Source: Clostridia bacterium (GTDB taxonomy: Bacteria; Bacillota; Clostridia; DUPQ01). Taken from it: a stretch of DNA of 38,689 nt. The stretch lies in the NCBI GenBank assembly GCA_016938455.1, contig JAFGUQ010000232.1:1-38689 (forward strand), given 5' to 3'. The notes beneath the pieces were generated by a model. That model searched no databases. It saw nothing but the letters and a program-made list of their open reading frames with translations, and was not told the origin of the DNA. Position numbers and translations under genes: made by a program. Of this stretch, positions 32,251 to 38,689 are shown in pieces (within the stretch, counting starts at the first letter, position 1; the number at the start of each line of letters is the position of its first letter).

Positions 32251-34494
32251 ATGCAATTTAATGATATTAATGTCACAGATGATAAAACCTATCTGGACAT
32301 GGTGCAAAAAGGCGTGGATAACACCTGGAAAATTTATGAAACCCATGATTACAAAAAATGCCTTAATGGCCTTGATACATTCAACGGGCAGTTCAATCAG
32401 ACAACAACATTGACACTGGTTTTTGGTGAAATTCAATATGGTTACTGCATTTTAGGGGCTGCTACACTTTATCTTGAGGGTTATGGAGATCATTACAAAG
32501 AGATTGCATTGGAATTGTTTGAAAGAGTCATTGAGATTTATTCCATTGTAAAGAACAGAACCGCACTTTCAGAATGGGACTTTGATACACTGCAGATTGT
32601 AGAAGCCGGCTTTGCTGGAGGACCGTTTTTAAAAGGATTATTGAAATTATATGAAAATAAAGTAATCGATGAAACCTCACTTACCAGATTTCTGCCGATT
32701 GCTGAAAGTATGATGCGGTTTCTATACCGTCTTCCTGAATGGGGTGGATTCAACCGATGCGGCCTAAGATATACTTCAATGATGTATTTCGCAAAATTAT
32801 TCCCAAAGAGCCAAGAAGCAGAGAAATGTGAAAAAATGTCTCATATGCTGGCAGAAGAATCACTGGGACGATGGACCATTGAAGATACCGCTTTCTATAA
32901 CGGAATCTGGCTGGTCTGTTTAATGGAATACCTGGAAGAAACAGGAAAGTGGAATGCAAAGATAGAAACAGTTTTACGATATTACTCAGCATATTATACT
33001 CATATACAGACTCCAGAAGGAGGAATGCCTGATTATGGTGACAGTCATCCGAGAGAATTCGGATGCACGGCACTTGGTATTTCATTCCTTGAGTGGGCTG
33101 CCAGTAAATTCAGTGATGGCAGGGTGAAATATGCTGCGATGAAACTGGTTGATTTCGGTGTCAAATTCTATGGAGAAACCGGGGGAGCTTATTCATTATG
33201 GATGTGCCGTGCTTATCTGCTGTCTGCTGATGTCATCCGTAAAAACAAAGTGGAGCCGATTTTACCACCATATGAAAGCGGAGAAGTCATGGAAGATCTG
33301 ATCGGAAAGAAAATCTGCTTCAGAAACAAGAATGACGACACTTATTTTCTTTTGAATTACAGGGATGAAGGGAATTTTGCTGCTCCTGCACGATTGAATA
33401 TGCTGCATACAATCCCTGCCCCTGCTGAAAAAAATCATCATGGTCATGCAGATGAGAACAGTATCGTCATGTATTATTACAAAGGGAAACCATTACTGTT
33501 TGATGGCGGGTATAGAGATGCCATTGCTACAGATGGTCACTACAGAGCTGATTTTTATCATAACAGGGTAGTCATGAGAAATGGACGAATTTATCAGGAA
33601 AAGGGATTACTTGAGTTTTCAAAGAATATCGGGACCTATCTTAAAGTCAACACAGAAAAAATATATTATCATGTCATGAATGATGTTGAAATCAGCAGAA
33701 CAAGTGTTGATGATACTCACCATCATACAGTATGGGATAGAACAGTCTGTCATTTTGTCGATAAGAATGTGTTTGCCGTCATAGACAGCATCAAAGCAAC
33801 AAAGCAATATGAGTATACTTTCGGGCCGATGTGGTTTTCAGGTGAGATTACAAAAGATAATGAAACCAGTTATTTTCTTAAATCAAATACTCCAAAACAC
33901 ACAGGGCCTGAAGGAACAGAAGACTTAGGACTTAGAGTCGCTTTTGTGAGAAATGACCTGAAAACTTCTGTAGAGAGCATTAGGCGAGTGGGAACAGATG
34001 GACAGCAGTGTGTTTCTCAATATTTTTCTGAATTTCTTTTAAGAGATGAATATGTATATTTTGTAACTCTTTTGATGCCTGAACAAAATGCAAAAGATAA
34101 AGCAAGGAATGACCTTATCATTGCCAGTGCTGAATCAAACCTGTCAGGCGATGGTAAATGCATGAGTCTGAAACTTGACATTGACGAATCAACCTATACA
34201 GTCGCTCATAAGATGGACCTTGAAAAAGGAATCTATGACTTGAAGACAAAGCCTTCATATGGATTTGAAGCAGGAAAAGCGACATATGGTGATTTTACTA
34301 CAGATGCACTGCTTGCAGTTTTTAAAGAAGATGATGAAAAAGTTGAGTATGAAGCGGCTATGGTTACCAGAATTGATTATATGAATGCTGCTGTTTTCAA
34401 AGCTCCGGAAATAAGTTTCGGTAAGAATGATCTGACCAACTCGACCGGCAGCATTAACTATTACAAGTGGAAAGACAGGATTGTAAAAAAATAA
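32251..34494 (+). CDS. Heparinase II/III-like polysaccharide lyase, cytosolic
   Basis: A 747-residue protein without signal peptide or membrane segment. The N-terminal half (about 1-330) is rich in helices with Trp/Tyr/Gly loops, fitting an alpha/alpha toroid. The C-terminal half is a beta-sandwich region with NHHGHADENSIVMYYY (HGHAD at 397-401) and LLFDGGYRDAI, then YRADFYHNRVV (431-440). These are hallmarks of the heparinase II/III family, which cleaves uronate-containing polysaccharides by beta-elimination. The track start (GTG at 32203) overlaps the promoter; the ATG at 32251 has AAGGGGGA seven bases before it. Being intracellular it likely acts on imported unsaturated oligosaccharides. 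No sugar transporter or kinase adjoins it. The substrate is unknown. Confidence 0.83.
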   Translation: MQFNDINVTDDKTYLDMVQKGVDNTWKIYETHDYKKCLNGLDTFNGQFNQTTTLTLVFGEIQYGYCILGAATLYLEGYGDHYKEIALELFERVIEIYSIVKNRTALSEWDFDTLQIVEAGFAGGPFLKGLLKLYENKVIDETSLTRFLPIAESMMRFLYRLPEWGGFNRCGLRYTSMMYFAKLFPKSQEAEKCEKMSHMLAEESLGRWTIEDTAFYNGIWLVCLMEYLEETGKWNAKIETVLRYYSAYYTHIQTPEGGMPDYGDSHPREFGCTALGISFLEWAASKFSDGRVKYAAMKLVDFGVKFYGETGGAYSLWMCRAYLLSADVIRKNKVEPILPPYESGEVMEDLIGKKICFRNKNDDTYFLLNYRDEGNFAAPARLNMLHTIPAPAEKNHHGHADENSIVMYYYKGKPLLFDGGYRDAIATDGHYRADFYHNRVVMRNGRIYQEKGLLEFSKNIGTYLKVNTEKIYYHVMNDVEISRTSVDDTHHHTVWDRTVCHFVDKNVFAVIDSIKATKQYEYTFGPMWFSGEITKDNETSYFLKSNTPKHTGPEGTEDLGLRVAFVRNDLKTSVESIRRVGTDGQQCVSQYFSEFLLRDEYVYFVTLLMPEQNAKDKARNDLIIASAESNLSGDGKCMSLKLDIDESTYTVAHKMDLEKGIYDLKTKPSYGFEAGKATYGDFTTDALLAVFKEDDEKVEYEAAMVTRIDYMNAAVFKAPEISFGKNDLTNSTGSINYYKWKDRIVKK

Positions 34495-34551
34495 CATGGA
34501 ACTATTTCCTTTTTAGATCGTTTAAAAGAAAGAATAAAAAAGGAGACAGTA

Positions 34552-35094
34552 ATGAAAAAAATAGTTTTATGTTTATTAATGACAGTAGTCATATTGTCAA
34601 TGGCAGGATGTGCCTCTAAGAATAATCAAGATGAAGCGGGAACTTCTTCACCGGCAGTTTCACCATCTCAAGAGGTTACACCAACACCTGAACCAGAGGA
34701 AAAAGAACTCACAGGTTCTCTTGAGGAAATACTCAGGAAACTGCATGCTGCAGCAGAGATAGATTCTGACAGAATGTTTTTTACCGTTTTAGATGAAGAA
34801 AACAAGGAATATTTTATAGGGAAAGCAGACATCACTTATATTGAAGCAGTTGCTGCAGAACCGATGATCAATGTACATCCTCACTCCATCGTGCTTTTAA
34901 AAGTTGACGGGAATGCCAATATTGATGATGTTAAAAAGCAGCTCAAGGAAAATGCGGATGGGATGAAATGGATATGTGTCGGGGTGGAACCAGAAAACAT
35001 TCTGGTTGAAAATGTAGGCCATACCATCGTTTTAATCATGGATAATGATTCAACGAAGATTAAAGATGCTTTTTTAGCATTGGATAAAGAATAG
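34552..35094 (+). CDS. DUF4358-like lipoprotein linked to the MBOAT operon
   Basis: A 180-residue lipoprotein (LSMAGC, Cys 20) with a Pro/Glu/Thr linker to about residue 58 and a compact domain after it. The pattern EEILRKLHAAAEIDSDRMFF, then ADITYIEAVAAEPMINVHPHSIVLLKV, then DDVKKQLKENAD matches DUF4358, a family repeatedly found beside MBOAT O-acetyltransferases in Bacillota. AAGGAG precedes the ATG, and the MBOAT gene starts 19 bases after its stop. Its biochemical role is unknown; a scaffold or sensor for surface-polymer O-acetylation is a guess. Confidence 0.75.
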   Translation: MKKIVLCLLMTVVILSMAGCASKNNQDEAGTSSPAVSPSQEVTPTPEPEEKELTGSLEEILRKLHAAAEIDSDRMFFTVLDEENKEYFIGKADITYIEAVAAEPMINVHPHSIVLLKVDGNANIDDVKKQLKENADGMKWICVGVEPENILVENVGHTIVLIMDNDSTKIKDAFLALDKE

Positions 35095-35113
35095 CAGGGT
35101 AAGGGAGTACATT

Positions 35114-36514
35114 GTGGTTTTTTCAAGTATCAGCTTTATCTATTATTTTTTACCGGTCATTCTGATTATCTATTTTTCAGTTCCGAAACCGCTTAAAAAT
35201 ATGGTACTGCTGGTTGGAAGCCTTATATTTTATGCTTTCAGTGAGCCGGTCTATGTACTTCTCTTATTATTTTCAAGCTTAGTTGATTTCATTCACGGGA
35301 TAATCATTGAGAACAACAGAGGAAACAAAAAAGCAAAAAGGGCATTGATTTCATCAATTGTTATCAATATCGCTCTTTTAGCTTTTTTTAAATATTCAGA
35401 TTTTATCATTTTAAATATCAACACAATCTTTGACATGAATATTCACTCACTTGGGTTGCGTCTGCCTGTGGGAATCAGTTTTTATACCTTTCAGACAATG
35501 AGTTACACTATCGACGTTTATAGAGGTCAAGCCAAGGTTCAGAGAAATCTTCTAAAACTTGCCACTTATGTTTCTTTGTTTCCCCAGCTGATTGCCGGTC
35601 CAATTGTCCGTTACAGGGATATTCAGGAGCAGATAGACAGCAGAGAAAGTAGCTATGATCTTTTTGCCGGTGGAATAAGCAGGTTTGTGATCGGACTGTC
35701 AAAAAAAGTGATATTAGCGAATACCTTAGGCGAATTAAGTGTGCTGATATCAAATACAGGAAGTCCATCAGTAATTTTTTACTGGATGGGTGCCATTGCT
35801 TTTACACTTCAAATCTATTTTGACTTTTCAGGATACAGTGATATGGCAATAGGATTAGGTAGAATGTTCGGCTTTAAATTCATGGAGAATTTCAACTATC
35901 CGTATATTTCCAAAAGCATTACTGAGTTCTGGAGAAGATGGCATATGTCACTCAGTTCGTGGTTTCGTGATTATGTTTATATTCCTCTTGGGGGAAACAG
36001 AGGGACAAAAATATCCTGGCTCAGAAACATTCTGATAGTATGGCTGCTTACAGGACTATGGCATGGTGCAAGCTGGAACTTTATCATCTGGGGACTTTTT
36101 TTCGGATTGATACTGGTGCTTGAGAAGGTGTTTTTGCTGAAAATTCTTGAAAAAACACCGGGAGTATTCAACCATATCTATGTTATTTTTCTGGTGATTA
36201 TTTCTTTTGTCATTTTTAACAGTGATAATCTTTGCAGTGCTTTTCTTAATTTGAAAGGCATGTTCGGTTTTCTTGATATTCCGTTCATTAATAGAGAAAC
36301 TGTTTATTACCTTAGAAGTTATCTGGGCTTTTTCATTGTAGCCTTTGCCGGAACAACCCCCATGATGAAAATGGGTTTTGACAGATTGAAAAAACGTGGA
36401 ACATGGAAAATTATGGAGTTTATACAACCTGCAGGGTTGTTGACGCTGATGATTATTGTGACAGGGTACATAGTGGATTCATCTTTTAATCCATTTTTGT
36501 ATTTCAGGTTTTAA
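35114..36514 (+). CDS. MBOAT-family O-acyltransferase (AlgI-like)
   Basis: A 466-residue membrane-bound O-acyltransferase with about ten or eleven hydrophobic segments. The start MVFSSISFIYYFLPVILIIYF is the classic AlgI/DltB-like N-terminus and uses a GTG codon with GGGAG upstream. LPVGISFYTFQTMSYTIDVYRG, FFDFSGYSDMAIGLGRMFGF-like sequence, FWRRWHMSLSSWFRDYVYIPLGGNR and LLTGLWHGASWNFIIWG (catalytic His in WHGA) are all intact. It would pass acetyl groups across the membrane to the DHHW protein encoded next. Polymers acetylated this way include alginate, cellulose and cell-wall sugars; the target here is unknown. Confidence 0.94.
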   Translation: MVFSSISFIYYFLPVILIIYFSVPKPLKNMVLLVGSLIFYAFSEPVYVLLLLFSSLVDFIHGIIIENNRGNKKAKRALISSIVINIALLAFFKYSDFIILNINTIFDMNIHSLGLRLPVGISFYTFQTMSYTIDVYRGQAKVQRNLLKLATYVSLFPQLIAGPIVRYRDIQEQIDSRESSYDLFAGGISRFVIGLSKKVILANTLGELSVLISNTGSPSVIFYWMGAIAFTLQIYFDFSGYSDMAIGLGRMFGFKFMENFNYPYISKSITEFWRRWHMSLSSWFRDYVYIPLGGNRGTKISWLRNILIVWLLTGLWHGASWNFIIWGLFFGLILVLEKVFLLKILEKTPGVFNHIYVIFLVIISFVIFNSDNLCSAFLNLKGMFGFLDIPFINRETVYYLRSYLGFFIVAFAGTTPMMKMGFDRLKKRGTWKIMEFIQPAGLLTLMIIVTGYIVDSSFNPFLYFRF

Positions 36515-36516
36515 AG

Positions 36517-37605
36517 ATGAAAAATAAGCTGACAGTTTTATTATTCATACTATTGATTACAGGTTCTTTACTGGCTAACATAGTGCTTCAGGACAGTGCT
36601 GTTTCATACAGCGAGAGAAGAAAACTGATTCAATTCAATGATGTTGAGTATGACTTGCAGTTCAGTGAGAATTTTGAAAAATATGCCTTGGACCAGTTTT
36701 TTTTAAGAGACTATTTCAGAAAGCTGAAAGGATTGACTGACCTGCACATTTTTGGGAAGACTGATAATAACGGGTTATATATGACAGAACATAATGTTTT
36801 TAAATTAGAATACCCGTTAAACAGTGAAAGTGTAGATGGAATGAGCGAAAAAATCAACAAGATATATGAGTTGTATTTAGAAGGTCATAAAGTATATTAT
36901 TCGATTATCCCTGATAAAAATTACTTTATCAAAGACAGCAGGTTTCTCACTATGGATTATGATCAAATGTTCAAGAGGCTGAGAGAAAATATCACTGGGG
37001 ATATTTCCTATATCAGCATATTTGACAGTTTGACCCTAGATGATTACTATTTTACTGATCATCACTGGAAGCAGAGTCACTTAAACAAGGTAATTGATCA
37101 GTTAGGACAGTTTATGGAATTTGAAAATGATTTTGATTTAAATGATTTTGAAGAGAAATCATATTTCCCGTTTTATGGTGCCTATTACGGCCAGGCATCA
37201 ATTAATATGAATCCGGATACACTAGTCTATCTTGATAATGATGATATCAGCCATTTAAAGATTTCGTTAGTTGAAGATTTCACGGATAAAGTGATCATGG
37301 AAGGAATATATGATGAATCCGCACTGGGAGGCATTGACTCTTATGATCTGTTTTTATATGGCTCAAAACCAATTGTCATCATAGAAAATGACAAAGCGAA
37401 GACGGACAGGGAGCTGATTGTTTTCAAGGATTCCTTCGCAAATAGTCTGGTACCGCTGTTGGCTTCAACATATAGTAGAATAACACTGATTGACTTACGG
37501 CTGGTTAATCACCGTGTACTTGATCAGTTTATTGATTTTGACAATCAGGAAGTACTCTTCTTATATAGTACTCTGATTGTCAATCACAGTGAGATACTGA
37601 AATGA
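36517..37605 (+). CDS. DHHW-family (AlgJ/AlgX-like) SGNH O-acetyltransferase
   Basis: A 362-residue protein with an N-terminal membrane anchor (about 5-23), so it faces outside. FTDHHWKQSHLNKV is the DHHW motif, in which Asp and His serve as the catalytic pair of AlgJ/AlgX-type SGNH esterases. VFKDSFANSLVPLLAS carries the matching nucleophilic Ser. It begins 2 bases after the MBOAT stop, so the two act as a pair: MBOAT delivers acetyl and DHHW places it on the polymer. The family is clear from the motifs; the acceptor is not known. Confidence 0.9.
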   Translation: MKNKLTVLLFILLITGSLLANIVLQDSAVSYSERRKLIQFNDVEYDLQFSENFEKYALDQFFLRDYFRKLKGLTDLHIFGKTDNNGLYMTEHNVFKLEYPLNSESVDGMSEKINKIYELYLEGHKVYYSIIPDKNYFIKDSRFLTMDYDQMFKRLRENITGDISYISIFDSLTLDDYYFTDHHWKQSHLNKVIDQLGQFMEFENDFDLNDFEEKSYFPFYGAYYGQASINMNPDTLVYLDNDDISHLKISLVEDFTDKVIMEGIYDESALGGIDSYDLFLYGSKPIVIIENDKAKTDRELIVFKDSFANSLVPLLASTYSRITLIDLRLVNHRVLDQFIDFDNQEVLFLYSTLIVNHSEILK

Positions 37606-37607
37606 GA

Positions 37608-38597
37608 TTATTTTATAGACACCCATGCACCGGTTTCTGCAGATTCAAATACAGCATCAATGGTTTTCATGTTTTCTAAACTGTCCTGCAAAGAGAATGG
37701 GAGATCCGAATTATTATTGATGGCATCAGCAAAGGCATCAAACATAATGAGATACTGATTAGCAGGTTCAAATTCAATGATCTGATTTGTCTGGCTGTTT
37801 ATCAGATGAATTGCTCCTTTGATTTCACTTATGTCATTAAATGGAATGGTGACTGAAATCATTCCACTTGTTCCGTATATCTTTACTTCCTGCTGAGGAA
37901 AGCTGGTAGTTGATGTGGTGAAAAGTGCTCTGGAATCACCAAAATCAAGTATGGAAGAAGTAATGCTGTCTGTCTTGAAAACATCATGTTCAGTCATTAG
38001 CGAGATGGCTCTTAATGGAGCTTTGCCTAAAATGAATCTTGCGGAATTAATAGCATAACATCCGATATCCATTAAGGCACCACCGCCAACTTCTTTTATG
38101 TTTCTAATGTTGGTTGGATCTTGATTGTTATATGAAAAAACAGTATGAATTTGAGTTACTTTTCCGATATATCCTAAATCAACAAGATCTTTGGCTTTCT
38201 GCCATTTCGGATGGAATCTGTACATGAAAGCTTCCATGACTTTGTATTTGGAATTTTTTACATATTCCATGACTTCAACGGTTTCAGCAGCGTTCATAGT
38301 CAAAGGTTTTTCACAAAGCACATGTTTTTCAGCATCAATGCATTTATATATCCAGTCTTTATGCATATGATTTGGCAGAGGAATGAAAACAGCTTCTATT
38401 TCGCTGTCCTGCAACAAATCATCATATGAACCATAATGTTTTTTAATGCCGAATCTATTGGCAGCATCTTTAGCTTTTTCAATGTTTCTGGAAGCGATTC
38501 CATATATTTCGACTTTATCTGACTGCATCAGCGGAAGAACAATCCTGGTCAGAAAATGATTAGATACTCCTAATACACCAATTTTCATTTTATTCAT
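37608..38597 (-). CDS. Gfo/Idh/MocA-family NAD(P)-dependent oxidoreductase
   Basis: A 329-residue sugar or cyclitol dehydrogenase. The Rossmann start is MKIGVLGVSNHFLTRIVLP, with HVLCEKPLTMNAAE holding the EKP signature and GGGALMDIGCYAINSARFILG the C-terminal substrate-domain pattern. The track start at 38666 adds 23 residues; the ATG at 38597 has AGAGAGG five bases upstream and is preferred. It ends 2 bases from the DHHW gene in a convergent arrangement with no terminator visible. The substrate is not readable. A role in processing unsaturated sugars from the polysaccharide lyase is possible but unsupported. Confidence 0.9.
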   Translation of the reverse strand: MNKMKIGVLGVSNHFLTRIVLPLMQSDKVEIYGIASRNIEKAKDAANRFGIKKHYGSYDDLLQDSEIEAVFIPLPNHMHKDWIYKCIDAEKHVLCEKPLTMNAAETVEVMEYVKNSKYKVMEAFMYRFHPKWQKAKDLVDLGYIGKVTQIHTVFSYNNQDPTNIRNIKEVGGGALMDIGCYAINSARFILGKAPLRAISLMTEHDVFKTDSITSSILDFGDSRALFTTSTTSFPQQEVKIYGTSGMISVTIPFNDISEIKGAIHLINSQTNQIIEFEPANQYLIMFDAFADAINNNSDLPFSLQDSLENMKTIDAVFESAETGAWVSIK

Positions 38598-38689
38598 AAT
38601 ATCCTCTCTCATATATCTATTTATTTCCTCTGTTTTTCTCCCGTTTTCGTAGAATTTCATATACATTTAATTTATTTGCCATCAGCTAA

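Noticed and set aside
34495-34551. Hairpin GGAA-CTAT-TTCC followed by five T after the lyase gene as a terminator
   Set aside because: The stem is only four base pairs; too weak to report as a terminator.
36056-36427. 123-residue minus-strand ORF inside the MBOAT gene
   Set aside because: Antisense to a well-conserved membrane protein, low-complexity translation, no start signals.
1-38689. CRISPR arrays, insertion sequences, tRNA genes or prophage
   Set aside because: No regularly spaced direct repeats, transposase or integrase ORFs, or cloverleaf sequences were seen on reading both strands by eye.

Overview
The window is AT-rich, densely coded bacterial DNA. At least six secreted proteins carry lipoboxes, and there are strong AGGAG-type ribosome binding sites, T-tailed terminators and no outer-membrane functions. 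This points to a low-GC Gram-positive (Bacillota, possibly an Erysipelotrichia/Mollicutes-side lineage). That placement is inference; no rRNA or other marker is present. I see no tRNA, rRNA, CRISPR array or insertion sequence, and no gene-free stretch longer than about 220 bases. Several ORF-track starts were moved to better-supported sites (449, 14679, 20646, 25581, 30489, 32251, 38597).

Region 1 (1-10950) looks like a self-contained flavin-based extracellular electron transfer (EET) locus. It has a UbiD-UbiA-UbiX set co-operonic with an ABC ATPase and permease. A lipoprotein substrate-binding protein of the same ABC class is transcribed divergently and runs off the left edge. Next come a PplA-like lipoprotein with two putative FMN-attachment motifs and, convergent to it, a lipoprotein ApbE FMN transferase. 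These are followed by the operon ndh2-eetA-eetB-dmkB: type II NADH dehydrogenase with a membrane tail, NusG-II protein, Gx-type membrane protein and polyprenyl diphosphate synthase. Together they could take electrons from NADH to a demethylmenaquinone-like quinone and on to surface flavoprotein. Three Rex-like palindromes (TGTTA...TAACA) sit in this region, which suggests NADH/NAD+ control. The UbiD/UbiA/UbiX plus importer arrangement suggests that a carboxylated naphthoquinol precursor may be salvaged, prenylated and decarboxylated.

Region 2 (10950-22330) holds a class Ia ribonucleotide reductase operon with two NrdR-like boxes, two tandem DUF5050-like surface proteins, a PAS-GGDEF diguanylate cyclase, a two-subunit 2-oxoacid:ferredoxin oxidoreductase, an MFS transporter and a DUF6508-like protein.

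Region 3 (22340-27135) holds a glycyl radical enzyme with an unusual active-site motif (TGCHWCA) and its activase. A TetR regulator and an alpha/beta hydrolase follow, driven by a near-consensus promoter that overlaps a 30-bp perfect palindrome.

Region 4 (27148-38689) holds a very large lipoprotein metallopeptidase, MutY, free methionine-R-sulfoxide reductase (apparently leaderless) and a cytosolic heparinase II/III-like polysaccharide lyase. It ends with a DUF4358-MBOAT-DHHW set for O-acetylating a surface polymer and a Gfo/Idh/MocA oxidoreductase.
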